Source: CBDFKU01 sp965248975 (GTDB lineage: Bacteria > Chloroflexota > Dehalococcoidia > Lucifugimonadales > JAGWBF01). From it: DNA of 64,000 bases. Below are positions 25,666 through 34,618 of the stretch, in pieces; the stretch's first letter is position 1; every line of letters begins with the position of its first letter. The notes under the pieces are model-generated. The model ran no database searches. It worked only from the letters and a program-made list of their open reading frames with translations, and had not been told where the DNA came from. The position numbers and the translations under genes are program-made. Location of the stretch: positions 124,001 through 188,000 of the forward strand of contig CBDFKU010000015.1 of the NCBI GenBank assembly GCA_965248975.1, read 5' to 3'.

Positions 25666-27405
25666 ATGACACATCAGAGAGTGAGAATCATGAGCTGGAA
25701 AGCCTTACTTCTAGTCGTTGGAACGCTGGTTCTCCTGGCTGCATGTAGCAGCCGGTCCGGCGCGCCTGCGACCCAAGAGCCGACATCACAGCCCGGGCCA
25801 ACCGAGTCCGCCACCTCGACGCCTGTGCCGACCCAGGCCACCGAGCAACAACAGCAGCCGACGGAAAGCTCCCCTTCGGCCGGGGCCGGGCAGAGGATTC
25901 AGGGGGGGACCCTGGTAAGGCTGGGCGACGACCCGCCTACCCTGGACCCTCATCTGACCACCGACGCCACATCGGCCGCCATAATCATCGAGGTGTTCGG
26001 GGGCCTGGTCACCATTGATACAGACCTCAGGATCGTGGGAGATATAGCAGAGCGCTGGGACGTTGGCCCTGACGGTACCATCTACACCTTCCACCTACGG
26101 GAGGACGCCGTCTTTCACGACGGAACGCCGGTAACCGCCCAGGACTTCAAGTGGTCTATGGAACGGGCCGCGAACCCCCTGACCGCCGCGCTTGTGGTCG
26201 AGGAGTACCTTGGCGACATATTAGGGGTAAAAGAAAAGCTCAGAGGCGACGCCACGGAGGTCCGTGGTGTGCGGGTCATCGACGAACAAACCCTCGAGAT
26301 CACCATCGATGCATCCAAGTCCTACTTCCTGGCAAAGCTTACCTATCCTACCGCGTTCGTGCTGGACCAGGCGAACGTGGAGAGCAGCAGCCGGTGGTTC
26401 AACACGCCCAACGGGACCGGGCCCTTCAAGTTGGAGGGGTACACGGCCGGCGAGAGCCTCACCCTGGCCCGCAACGAGAACTACCACCTTGGCCCCCCCT
26501 TCCTGGACCAGGTGCGGTTCATCCTCAGCGGTGGGACCGCCATGCTGATGTACGAGAACGACGAGATCCACGTCACCGGCGTTGGATTGGCAGACCTGGA
26601 TCGGATACTGGACCCGTCCAATCCCCTTAACGCGCAGCTCGCCCAGGCGCCCCCGTCCTTCAGCACCAGCTACATCGGCATGAACGTCGACGAACCGCCC
26701 TTCGACGACGTCAAGTTCAGGCAGGCGATGAACTATGCCGTCGACAAGCAAGCCATAGCCCGGGACGTCCTGGCGGGGCTGGTGGTGCCCGCCGAGGGTA
26801 TCCTGCCGCCCGGCTTCCCTGGCTACAACCCCCGAGTGCAGGGCTACGAGTACGATCCAGAAAAGGCTCGGCAGCTCCTGGCGGAATCCAAGTACGGGGA
26901 CAAGCTGGACGAGCTCCCGCCGATAATTCTCACCACGCCCGGCAGCTTCGGAGCCAGTGTTGGCCTTGACCTCGAGGTGGTGCTGGAGATGTGGCGCCAG
27001 AACCTGGGTATCGAGGTGGAGATCCTCCGAACGGAGTTCGCCACCTACCTGCAGGACCTGATCAAACGCCGGTTCCAGATGTTCGAGATCGGCTGGATCG
27101 CCGACTACCCCGATCCCGAGAACTTCCTGGACCTGCTCTTCCACAGCGACAGCAACAACAATCACACCGCCTACAACAACCAGGAAGTGGACCGCCTCCT
27201 GGAGACAGCCAGGACCGAGACGGACGAGGCGAAACGCTACCAGCTATATCACCAGGCAGAGGACATGATCGTCGGAGAGGCTCCCTGGATCGCGCTGTGG
27301 CACAGTGGAGAGCAGTACGTGCTGGTACAACCCCACGTCAAGGACTACCGGCTGACCCCGCTGATTATCCCCAGGCTACGGCACGTTTATCTGGTCGAAG
27401 AATAA
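25666..27405 (+). CDS. Peptide/nickel-type ABC transporter substrate-binding lipoprotein
   Basis: A 579-residue SBP_bac_5 protein. It has a lipobox LLAAC (Cys27), a Ser/Thr/Pro/Gln-rich linker (to about residue 75), then the binding-protein fold with TLDPHLTTDATS and the family segment WSMERAANPLTA. It captures oligopeptides or similar substrates outside the membrane and hands them to the two permeases that follow after 183 bp. An in-frame ATG at 25690 is an alternative start. No ATPase gene is adjacent; one of the right type is at 61211. Confidence 0.92.
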   Translation: MTHQRVRIMSWKALLLVVGTLVLLAACSSRSGAPATQEPTSQPGPTESATSTPVPTQATEQQQQPTESSPSAGAGQRIQGGTLVRLGDDPPTLDPHLTTDATSAAIIIEVFGGLVTIDTDLRIVGDIAERWDVGPDGTIYTFHLREDAVFHDGTPVTAQDFKWSMERAANPLTAALVVEEYLGDILGVKEKLRGDATEVRGVRVIDEQTLEITIDASKSYFLAKLTYPTAFVLDQANVESSSRWFNTPNGTGPFKLEGYTAGESLTLARNENYHLGPPFLDQVRFILSGGTAMLMYENDEIHVTGVGLADLDRILDPSNPLNAQLAQAPPSFSTSYIGMNVDEPPFDDVKFRQAMNYAVDKQAIARDVLAGLVVPAEGILPPGFPGYNPRVQGYEYDPEKARQLLAESKYGDKLDELPPIILTTPGSFGASVGLDLEVVLEMWRQNLGIEVEILRTEFATYLQDLIKRRFQMFEIGWIADYPDPENFLDLLFHSDSNNNHTAYNNQEVDRLLETARTETDEAKRYQLYHQAEDMIVGEAPWIALWHSGEQYVLVQPHVKDYRLTPLIIPRLRHVYLVEE

Positions 27406-27436
27406 GCTAAGACGAGTTGCATGTTCGGGCCAGGAC

Positions 27437-27466
27437 TGCCCCAGAGAGTCTGAGACCTCTGGGGCA
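27437..27466 (+). promoter_or_regulatory. Stem-loop after the binding-protein gene
   Basis: TGCCCCAGAG (27437-27446) and CTCTGGGGCA (27457-27466) form a 10-bp stem. It lies between the binding-protein and permease genes, without a T-run, where such hairpins commonly stabilise the upstream mRNA so that binding protein is made in excess. Confidence 0.5.
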
Positions 27467-27473
27467 CCCTTAC

Positions 27474-27533
27474 GCTCACCCTGAGTCTGTCGAAGGGCTC
27501 CCCCACAGATGGTTCGACAGGCTCACCATGAGC
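27474..27533. repeat. Dispersed palindromic repeat (TTCGACARGCTCA type)
   Basis: Arms 27474-27494 and 27513-27533 match at 17 of 21 positions when one is reverse-complemented. The core TTCGACAGGCTCA recurs as TTCGACAAGCTCA at 31766-31778. This looks like a small intergenic repeat family. Confidence 0.6.
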
Positions 27534-27588
27534 GAAGCGAAGGCCTCAGAAAAAGCGAAGCACGGGACCGGAGGAACGGCGAACCGAC

Positions 27589-28515
27589 ATGTGGGTCTAC
27601 GTAGTAAGGCGGCTGGTCTGGACCCCCTTCCTGCTCCTGGCCGTGGCTTTCATCGTGTTCTCCCTGGGGCGAATCGCGCCCGGCGACCCGGTCCAGATCC
27701 TGATGGGGCAGATCAGCAACCCCGAAACGGTTGAACGCATCCGGCACCAACAGGGGCTGGACAAACCCTTCCCGGTGCAGTTCGGCAATTACGTGAAGAA
27801 CGCCCTCCAGGGAGACCTGGGGGAGAGCTACAGGTTCAGGGGCAGGGGTGTGGCCGAGCTTCTCGGGGGCCGCATGTGGGTCTCGGCCCAGCTGGGCATC
27901 GCGGCCTCGATCATCGCCCTGGGGATAGGAATCCCTCTGGGGTTCTTCACCGCCCTCAAGCAGGGAACCTGGATTGACACGGCCACTGTGAGCATCACTC
28001 TCTTTTTTATGTCAATCCCCGTGTTCCTCACCGCCCCAGGGCTGCTCATCGTCTTCTCTTTATGGCTGGACGTGTTGCCAAGCCACGGTTGGGGGGGCCT
28101 GTTCGATACTCATACAATCATGCCCGCCTTGGTCTTGGGCGTCCCGGGAATCGCCGCCATGACCCGCCTCACCCGGGCCAGTACACTGGAGGTCCTTGCG
28201 CAAGACTACGTCCGCACCGCCAGGTCCAAGGGTTTGCGGGAGTTCGCGATACACCACCGTCACGTCCTGAGAAACGCGCTGATACCCCTTGTTACAGTGG
28301 TCGGGCTTTCGCTGGCGACCCTGGTAGAGGGAGCGTTGATAACGGAGTACATCTTCGGGATTCCCGGGGTCGGGCGGATGGGGATCGAGTCCTTCTTCGC
28401 CCGGGACTACCCCGTAATAATGGCGCTGGTACTGATCCTGGCAGTGGCGTTCACGATGGCCAACCTGCTGGTGGACATCGCCTACAGATTTATCGACCCC
28501 AGGATCCGATACTAG
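27589..28515 (+). CDS. ABC transporter permease (DppB/OppB family)
   Basis: A 308-residue inner-membrane permease with six hydrophobic helices. The binding-protein-dependent transport EAA-type loop is in ARSKGLREFAIHHRHVLRNALIP, which contacts the ATPases. It opens with the typical VVRRLVWTPFLLLAVAFIVF helix. GGAGGAACGG lies 14 bases before the ATG. It is followed after four bases by the second permease. Confidence 0.93.
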   Translation: MWVYVVRRLVWTPFLLLAVAFIVFSLGRIAPGDPVQILMGQISNPETVERIRHQQGLDKPFPVQFGNYVKNALQGDLGESYRFRGRGVAELLGGRMWVSAQLGIAASIIALGIGIPLGFFTALKQGTWIDTATVSITLFFMSIPVFLTAPGLLIVFSLWLDVLPSHGWGGLFDTHTIMPALVLGVPGIAAMTRLTRASTLEVLAQDYVRTARSKGLREFAIHHRHVLRNALIPLVTVVGLSLATLVEGALITEYIFGIPGVGRMGIESFFARDYPVIMALVLILAVAFTMANLLVDIAYRFIDPRIRY

Positions 28516-28519
28516 AACC

Positions 28520-29485
28520 ATGGCAGCCGAGCAAGAGAGAGCGGTATTCGCGACCAGCCCGGGGGGATCCAGCCTCTGGTCCCAGTCCCTGCGCCGCCTG
28601 GCCCGCAAGAAAGTCGGCATGGTCTGCCTGGTGATAATCATGGTGCTGTACCTCGGAGGTCTGTTCGCCAGCTGGACCGCGCCCCACGGCTACCGGGAGC
28701 AGGACCTGTCGATAGCGAAGCAGGGCCCGTCCCTCAGCCATCCCTTCGGCACCGACAGGCTTGGCAGGGACATGCTCAGCAGGGTCATCTATGGCCTTCG
28801 TACCACAGTTATCATCACCCTCATCTCCATCGGCACCGGGGGCCTCCTGCTGGGGATAGGCCTGGGCCTGGTATCGGGCTACTTCGGCAAGCTGGCGGAC
28901 GCGATCATCATGAGAGTGGGTGACGTGCTGCTGGCCTTTCCGGGGATATTGCTGGTCATCCTCATTGCAGCCACGGTCAGGCCCAGGGTAGTAGACTGGA
29001 TACGCAGCTTCGAGGATTTCTCGGGGATAGAGGGGATCGTGACCCTGGGCGTCGCCGACTACCTGGTAGTCTTCGGGGCGCTGCTGCCCTTCGGCTGGGT
29101 TAGCATGGCCAGGCTGGTGCGGGGACAGGTGCTCCAGGTCAAGCAGAACCAGTACATCGAGGCTGCCCAGGCGGCCGGAGCGCCGGTCCGGCGCATCCTG
29201 GCGATCCACGTGCTGCCCAACATCATGAGCCCCGTGATCGTGCTGGTGTCCATGGGCATGGGGAGCGTGGTGGGCGCCGAGATCATCCTGAGCTGGCTGG
29301 GCATCGGGATACAGCCGCCCACCCCCAGCCTTGGCACGATGATCTGGGACAACGGCAATATAAGCGTCCTGCGCACGGACCCCCACCTACTGCTGTTCCC
29401 GGTGAGCATAGTGACGATCCTGATCTTTACCTTCAACCTGCTGGGAGACGCCCTCAACGACGCCTTCAACCCGAGGACGCGCTAG
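28520..29485 (+). CDS. ABC transporter permease (DppC/OppC family)
   Basis: A 321-residue permease partner of the upstream DppB-type protein. The DppC N-terminal signature HPFGTDRLGRDMLSRVIYG is present, and the EAA-like loop reads YIEAAQAAGAPVRRILAIHVL. The two permeases form the peptide channel. No ATP-binding subunit follows; two PLP-dependent enzymes come next, perhaps acting on imported compounds. Confidence 0.93.
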   Translation: MAAEQERAVFATSPGGSSLWSQSLRRLARKKVGMVCLVIIMVLYLGGLFASWTAPHGYREQDLSIAKQGPSLSHPFGTDRLGRDMLSRVIYGLRTTVIITLISIGTGGLLLGIGLGLVSGYFGKLADAIIMRVGDVLLAFPGILLVILIAATVRPRVVDWIRSFEDFSGIEGIVTLGVADYLVVFGALLPFGWVSMARLVRGQVLQVKQNQYIEAAQAAGAPVRRILAIHVLPNIMSPVIVLVSMGMGSVVGAEIILSWLGIGIQPPTPSLGTMIWDNGNISVLRTDPHLLLFPVSIVTILIFTFNLLGDALNDAFNPRTR

Positions 29486-29526
29486 CCAGTCCCACGCCCG
29501 AATCCGGCTCTGGACGGTAGCCAACC

Positions 29527-30633
29527 GTGAGCCGCCGTGGTATTCTGCTGGAAACTCTTCCTGAGGCGGCCTACATGGAACGCCCGGTGTTTCAGCCCCT
29601 CGGCTCAGCAGCGAACCAGCTTGATACCCCGACGCTTGTGGTGGACCTGGCAGCCATGGAGTCCAACATCGAGATCGTCCACTCGATGTTTTGCCAGGGC
29701 CCCATCAAACTGCGTCCAGACGTCACCCGGCACAAGTGCCCGGCCATCGCCCACAGGCAGCTGGCGGCTGGCGGAACCGTGGGAGGCATCGCCGTAGCCA
29801 GGGTGGGCCAGGCCGAGGTCTTCTCCCAGGCCGGGTTCACCGATATCCTGGTGGCCGATCCCGTGGTGACCGGGCCCAAGATCGCCCGTCTGTGCGCCCT
29901 GGCCCGCTATGGCCATATCTCCTTGGCCATCGAAAGCCCGGGAAACGTGGCCGACCTGTCTCGGGCCGCCGATGCCGGAGGAGTTATCCTTCACGGGCTG
30001 GTGGCGGTCGGCTCCGATCTCGACAGCGGTGGTGTGGAGCCGGGTAAGCCGGCCCTGGACCTTGCCTGGGAGATGGCTGGCGCGCCGGGGATCAGCTTCT
30101 CCGGGCTCATGGGCGGTCCCTGCACGAACGAAGTGGAGCTCCAGCAGATCGTTGATACCCGGGCACTGATAGAGAAAAGCGGGCTCGGGGTCAAGAACGT
30201 GAGCCTCGGAGCGGGCATCTATCGTGCGGACGGGATCACCGAGGTCCGCATGCGCTCCTACCCTTTAATGGACACGGACCCCAACCCATACGGAATCGGT
30301 CTAAAGACAGCTGTCAGGGTCCTGACCACCGTCGTCAGCCATCCCACCCCTGGCGCCGCCGTAATCGACGCCGGACACAAAGCGATCGGGCCCGACCTTG
30401 GGTATCCTGAGGTCGACGGACACGCTGATGCCAGGGTGGCCAGGCTAAGTGCTGAGCACGGTAGACTGGAGCTGGAAGGGGACGCCGATGCCGCCCTGGA
30501 CGTGGGCGCGAAGGTCTGGCTGATACCGTCGGACATCTCCCTCTGCATGAACCAGTACGACTACATCCACGCGGTCCGGGAGGGGAGACTGGAAGCAGTG
30601 TGGGAAGTGGCCGCCCGGGGAAGGTGGGACTAG
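29527..30633 (+). CDS. D-threonine aldolase/D-serine dehydratase-like PLP enzyme, paralogue 1
   Basis: A 368-residue fold-type III PLP enzyme: an alanine-racemase-like N-terminal barrel with the PLP lysine in RHKCPAIAH (Lys70), then a D-serine-dehydratase-like C-terminal domain. In the family that domain has a metal site PNHxC; here the matching segment is PSDISLCMNQYD, so both His and Cys ligands are replaced. It may be metal-independent or use a different reaction. The start is GTG 29527 or ATG 29575. It follows a peptide importer and is tandem with a paralogue three bases on. Confidence 0.78.
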   Translation: MSRRGILLETLPEAAYMERPVFQPLGSAANQLDTPTLVVDLAAMESNIEIVHSMFCQGPIKLRPDVTRHKCPAIAHRQLAAGGTVGGIAVARVGQAEVFSQAGFTDILVADPVVTGPKIARLCALARYGHISLAIESPGNVADLSRAADAGGVILHGLVAVGSDLDSGGVEPGKPALDLAWEMAGAPGISFSGLMGGPCTNEVELQQIVDTRALIEKSGLGVKNVSLGAGIYRADGITEVRMRSYPLMDTDPNPYGIGLKTAVRVLTTVVSHPTPGAAVIDAGHKAIGPDLGYPEVDGHADARVARLSAEHGRLELEGDADAALDVGAKVWLIPSDISLCMNQYDYIHAVREGRLEAVWEVAARGRWD

Positions 30634-30636
30634 ACG

Positions 30637-31737
30637 ATGGAAGGACGCTACAGGCCCGTTCCGGGAACCTTCGTCGATGAGCTGGACACCCCCTGCCTGG
30701 TCCTGGATATGGACGCTATCGAGCACAACATGTCGGTGATGGCCGACTACTATCGGGACAGGTCCTGTAAGCTACGCCCCCACGTCAAGAACCATAAAAC
30801 TCCCATCCTGGCCCACATGCAGATCCGCGCAGGCGGCACAGTGGGCGGAGTCTGCGCCGCCAAGGTTTCCGAAGCCGAGGTGATGGTCCAGGGCGGCATC
30901 GACGACGTGTTCATCACCAACCAGGTGGTAACTAAAGAGAAGATCGCCCGGCTTTGCACTCTAGCTCGCCAGGCGGAGCTCATCGTAGCCTGTGACGACC
31001 CTCGCAACGCCCGTGACCTCGCGGAGGGCGCTCGATCGGCCGGTACAATGCTGGGCGTGATCATAAAAACGGATACGGGGATGGACCGCTGCGGCGTCAG
31101 ATCGCCGGAGCAGGCAGTCGAACTGGCACGGCTGATCCAGACCCTCCCCGGGCTCCGCTTCCGGGGGGTGATGAGCCACCAGGTCATCGCCGGCCTGCCC
31201 GATCGCGAGACAAGGCTGATCGAAGGGCGCCAAGCCATTCAAAGGTGCCTGGAAACTCGGGACGCCATACAAGCCGCCGACGTTCCGGTGGAGATCGTCT
31301 CCTCTGGGGAGTCCTGGACCTACGATGTGGCCGGAGACATCCCCGGGGTCACCGAGGTGCAGGGCGGGACCTACCTACTGATGGACACCGCATACCGCTA
31401 CATGGCCAACTTTCGCTACGCCGCGAAGGTGCTCAGCACCATCATCAGCACTCCACGGCCAGGGACCGCCGTTGCGGACGCCGGCCTGGAGGCCCTGGGT
31501 AACATCAAAGGACTGCCGACGGTGGAGGGCGTTGCGGGAGTTAGCGTAAGGTCCCTCGACGGACAGCATGCGGTCCTGGAGTTATCCGATGGCGTGGGCT
31601 TGGAGGTCGGCGACAGGATAGCTCTGCTCCCGGGACAGCAGGACGCCATGGTCAGCCGCTGGGACCGGTACATTGCCGTAAGAAGGGGCGTTGTTGAGGC
31701 TGTCTGGGACATACCGGGCCGGGGCTGCTACAGCTAG
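30637..31737 (+). CDS. D-threonine aldolase/D-serine dehydratase-like PLP enzyme, paralogue 2
   Basis: A 366-residue paralogue of the preceding gene. The PLP lysine is Lys54 in KNHKTPILAH, and the GGTVGGVCAAKVSEAEVM strand after it is typical of the family. The C-terminal metal motif is again absent: the segment reads PGQQDAMVSRWD. The gene starts three bases after the stop of paralogue 1, so both are co-translated and may form a heteromer or act on related D-amino acids. The substrate is inferred only from the family. Confidence 0.78.
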   Translation: MEGRYRPVPGTFVDELDTPCLVLDMDAIEHNMSVMADYYRDRSCKLRPHVKNHKTPILAHMQIRAGGTVGGVCAAKVSEAEVMVQGGIDDVFITNQVVTKEKIARLCTLARQAELIVACDDPRNARDLAEGARSAGTMLGVIIKTDTGMDRCGVRSPEQAVELARLIQTLPGLRFRGVMSHQVIAGLPDRETRLIEGRQAIQRCLETRDAIQAADVPVEIVSSGESWTYDVAGDIPGVTEVQGGTYLLMDTAYRYMANFRYAAKVLSTIISTPRPGTAVADAGLEALGNIKGLPTVEGVAGVSVRSLDGQHAVLELSDGVGLEVGDRIALLPGQQDAMVSRWDRYIAVRRGVVEAVWDIPGRGCYS

Positions 31738-31750
31738 CACGAAGCCCACG

Positions 31751-31820
31751 CCCTCACCCTGGCCCTTCGACAAGCTCAGGGCCACCCCTCTCCCAGAAGA
31801 AGTGGGGCCGGGGGTGAGGG
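31751..31820. repeat. Intergenic palindromic repeat with nested hairpin
   Basis: Outer arms CCCTCACCC (31751-31759) and GGGTGAGGG (31812-31820) enclose a smaller hairpin GGCCCT-AGGGCC with core TTCGACAAGCTCA (31761-31783). Similar sequence occurs at 27474-27533. Confidence 0.6.
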
Positions 31821-31856
31821 TCTCCGCAGAATCTGAACAGCATCTTGGAGGCAAAC

Positions 31857-32144
31857 ATGATCGGTGTTCTGACCCACCACTGGGCCAAACCGGACAAGGT
31901 GGACGCGGCCAGGCGGCTCCTGGACGGCAACGGCCTGGCTCAGAGCAAGGCGCCCGGCTTTGGCAGCCGCCAAACCCTGTACTCCATAGGGGATCCCTCC
32001 AAGATAACGACGCTGGTTACCTGGGAGAGCAACGAAATCTACGACGCCTGGCGGGCCAGCCCCGAGCGGGCGGCAGCCATGGCCGGTGCCGAGGAGCTGT
32101 GGGCCCGCCCACCGGAGTCGGAGCGCTTCGAGGTGGCCGGCTGA
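31857..32144 (+). CDS. Small dimeric alpha-beta barrel protein (ABM-like)
   Basis: A 95-residue protein with the ferredoxin-like pattern of antibiotic-biosynthesis-monooxygenase or EthD-like dimeric barrels: strand GVLTHHWAKPDKVDAARRLL, then TTLVTWESNEIYDAWRASPE. Such proteins are small cofactor-free oxygenases or stress proteins. The ATG at 31857 is preferred over the TTG at 31845 because the latter lies in its ribosome site (TTGGAGG). Confidence 0.6.
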   Translation: MIGVLTHHWAKPDKVDAARRLLDGNGLAQSKAPGFGSRQTLYSIGDPSKITTLVTWESNEIYDAWRASPERAAAMAGAEELWARPPESERFEVAG

Positions 32145-32158
32145 GCCTTCGGCAGCTC

Positions 32159-32569
32159 CTAAGACCCTACACCGAGCTGGCGCATCATACTGGCCGAGTC
32201 GAAGGCCTCCCAATGCTCCACGCATTTGCCGCCGGCGAACCGCAGGATGCTCGTTCCGGTGATGTCGATGCGATTGCCCGTCGGCGGGATGCCCATGGCG
32301 TCGCCCAGGTGGGTCGCCTGGGCGGTCCATCGGCAGGCCACACTGTCCCCTTCGGCGATGAGGTCCTCGATGGTTAGCTGGGCGTCGGGAAAGGTGGCGA
32401 TGAACCGGCCCATGAGCTGTTTCGTCCCCTCGACTCCAGGAGGGAACCCCGGCGGATGGGTGTGGTCCACCATATCGGGTGCGCAGATATCATCCAGCGC
32501 GGCGGTGTTCTTGTTATTGATCACCTCGTTGTAGAACCGGCGGACAAGCTCCTTGTTCTCTTCTGACAC
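32159..32569 (-). CDS. SnoaL-like ester cyclase family protein
   Basis: A 136-residue protein of the SnoaL/NTF2 alpha+beta barrel fold. The sequence LVRRFYNEVINNKNTAALDD, the GVEGTKQLMGRFIATFPD helix and WTAQATHLGDAMGIPPTGN are typical of the polyketide-cyclase-like branch that is abundant in this kind of genome. It may be an isomerase or hydrolase. A terminator lies upstream of its start, separating it from the deacylase gene. Confidence 0.75.
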   Translation of the reverse strand: MSEENKELVRRFYNEVINNKNTAALDDICAPDMVDHTHPPGFPPGVEGTKQLMGRFIATFPDAQLTIEDLIAEGDSVACRWTAQATHLGDAMGIPPTGNRIDITGTSILRFAGGKCVEHWEAFDSASMMRQLGVGS

Positions 32570-32613
32570 AGCAGGTACTCCTTTGACCTAAGATAACCGA
32601 TTCGGGCCCGCAA

Positions 32614-32645
32614 TAAAAAAGGGCCCCGGGTTCCGGGGCCCTTTT
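32614..32645 (-). terminator. Bidirectional terminator
   Basis: GGGCCCCGG (32621-32629) and CCGGGGCCC (32633-32641) form a perfect 9-bp stem with a GTT loop. A-rich sequence lies before it and TTTT after it, so it works in both directions; on the minus strand it ends the D-aminoacylase operon. Confidence 0.88.
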
Positions 32646-32664
32646 CAGCCAACTCTAGGATAAG

Positions 32665-34512
32665 CTACCGGCTTACCATGTCGTAGCTTCGGAGCAGCTT
32701 CCCCGGAGTGGCGTCGGTGCACACAGTTCCCTCCAGGAAGGTCACCACAGCGTTCACGATAGTGTAGCGTATGCCCTTGGCCTTCTGAATGATCCGCCGC
32801 TCACCGCCGGGGAAGTCGGCGGCGTACACCGGGCTGTCGTATTGCAGCCCCAGATCCCTCTGGTTGTATACGATTATGTCGGCGGCGAATCCTTCCTTCA
32901 GAATTCCCCGGTCGGTGAAGCCGGCGATATATGCCGGCAGGCCGCTGATCTTGTAGTGGGCCTTCTCCAAGCTCATGATCCCCTCGTCCCTCACCTTCTT
33001 GCTCAGGAAGGTGACAGGCCAGGTGCCTACAGTCTGGTAGCGGGTGTGGGCACCGCCGTCCGAGACGCAGGGATGGGTATGGGGATGGCTGAGGATCTCG
33101 GCCACGGCCTTGGGGTCGGTACCGGTGGTTGGCGAGAAGGAGAACTCCGTCCTCAGGCCCTCGTCGATAGCCAGGTCCAGCATGGCGTCCATGGGGTGCT
33201 TGCCCGTCATTTCGGCCAGTTCGGCGATAGTCTTGCCCTCGTACTGGAAGTTCCTCTCGTGGCGCACCTCGACCACGCGCATCTTGGCCCAGTCCGACGT
33301 AATGTCCGCACCACCGCCCGCGCCTGCGTAGGCGCCGACGTCCTGCATCATCTTCTCCCGAACTCCCGGCGTGTTCAGCTTGGCTATGCGCTCTTCAGGG
33401 GTGCCGACGAAGGGGTCGATCCAGTTGGGCATGGAATCGAACCCGTTGTACTCGGCCAGCTCGAACACCGGAGTGGTGGGCACGGCGCTGGTCTGGGCGT
33501 ACATCGGCGCCCCTTCCGCACGGGCCCGTTCCAGGAAGGCGAGCTGCTCCCGGTAGCGGGTCGGAGCGTGCTCGTTGTAGCTGACAGCGCCCCATTGGAG
33601 GGGCCGGCCCGCCGCCAGGCACATCTCGATCAGGAAGTCCTCCCGACCCTTGCCCGGAGCATCCCCCTCTACCGCGTCCATCAGAAGGGCGGACGCCCCT
33701 GTAATCGCAGCCACCGACGGACCCGGATCGCCTCCTCCGATTAGATCCGGCTCCCCGTGCGGCAATGGTCGCTCGGCCGGGCCTCGGGTCCAACCGATGC
33801 TGCCCACACCAAACTCCGAGAGCACGTTCGCCAGGGCCAGAAACTCCTCGTTGGATGCAACCTGGCTGGGGATAAAACGACCGTCGTCGGGACGGTTCGC
33901 CAGGGTCTTCATTGACGACCAGCCGAACGCCCCGGCTTTCATCGCCTCGCGCTGGATGTCCTGCATCTGCTTTATCTCGTCTTCCGTCGCGTGGACTCTC
34001 TCCCTGGAATCATTGACGCCCATCACGTACAGCCTGAGGGCGTTGAAGGGCACCAGCGCGCCCACGTTCACGCCCAGCGGATGGCTGTCCAGGCTGTCCA
34101 GCCACTGGGGGAAGGTCTCCCAGTCCCAGCGGAGACCCAACTCCATGGTGCGCATAGGGATGGCCTCGATCCTTGTCATGAGGCGCATCGCGGCCTCCCT
34201 GTCCTCGGGCTTGCAGGGGGCGAAGCCGAAGCCGCACTGGCCGATGGTAACCGATGTCACCCCGTGCCAGCCCGACATCGTCGCGTAGGGCTCCCAGTTG
34301 AGCTGGAGGTCGTAGTGGGTGTGGAGGTCGACGGCGCCGGGCGCCACTATGCACCCCGTTGCGTCCAGCTCCTCGCCGGCGGAGGCCTTGATATTACCGC
34401 TGATCATGGCTATCTTGCCGTTCTTGATAGCCACGTCCGCCCTGTAGGCCGGGAGACCACCCGTCCCGTCCACGATGGTGCCGTTGCGGATAATCATGTC
34501 GTAATCAGGCAT
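32665..34512 (-). CDS. N-acyl-D-amino-acid deacylase family amidohydrolase
   Basis: A 615-residue amidohydrolase of the D-aminoacylase group. The TIM-barrel metal motif DLHTHYDLQLNW and the segment GQCGFGFAPCKPED, whose cysteine is a metal ligand in D-aminoacylases, are present, as is SDGGAHTRYQT with the catalytic Asp. It should hydrolyse N-acyl-D-amino acids or related amides. AAGGAGGG precedes the ATG. It is last in a minus-strand cluster with a cupin and two deacetylase-fold proteins and is followed by a strong terminator. Confidence 0.88.
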   Translation of the reverse strand: MPDYDMIIRNGTIVDGTGGLPAYRADVAIKNGKIAMISGNIKASAGEELDATGCIVAPGAVDLHTHYDLQLNWEPYATMSGWHGVTSVTIGQCGFGFAPCKPEDREAAMRLMTRIEAIPMRTMELGLRWDWETFPQWLDSLDSHPLGVNVGALVPFNALRLYVMGVNDSRERVHATEDEIKQMQDIQREAMKAGAFGWSSMKTLANRPDDGRFIPSQVASNEEFLALANVLSEFGVGSIGWTRGPAERPLPHGEPDLIGGGDPGPSVAAITGASALLMDAVEGDAPGKGREDFLIEMCLAAGRPLQWGAVSYNEHAPTRYREQLAFLERARAEGAPMYAQTSAVPTTPVFELAEYNGFDSMPNWIDPFVGTPEERIAKLNTPGVREKMMQDVGAYAGAGGGADITSDWAKMRVVEVRHERNFQYEGKTIAELAEMTGKHPMDAMLDLAIDEGLRTEFSFSPTTGTDPKAVAEILSHPHTHPCVSDGGAHTRYQTVGTWPVTFLSKKVRDEGIMSLEKAHYKISGLPAYIAGFTDRGILKEGFAADIIVYNQRDLGLQYDSPVYAADFPGGERRIIQKAKGIRYTIVNAVVTFLEGTVCTDATPGKLLRSYDMVSR

Positions 34513-34618
34513 CCTACACCCTCCTTCGTCTCGATCGGCCTATTCTTGTTGTCATTCTAGCAGCCACGGTAGCGATGTCAAGGTCAAAGGGGAACCTCCG
34601 CCATAGATTTGTACGGGA

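Noticed and set aside
27437..27466. Stem-loop as an intrinsic terminator
   Set aside because: No T-tract follows and permease genes of the same system continue downstream; treated as an mRNA-stability or attenuation hairpin.
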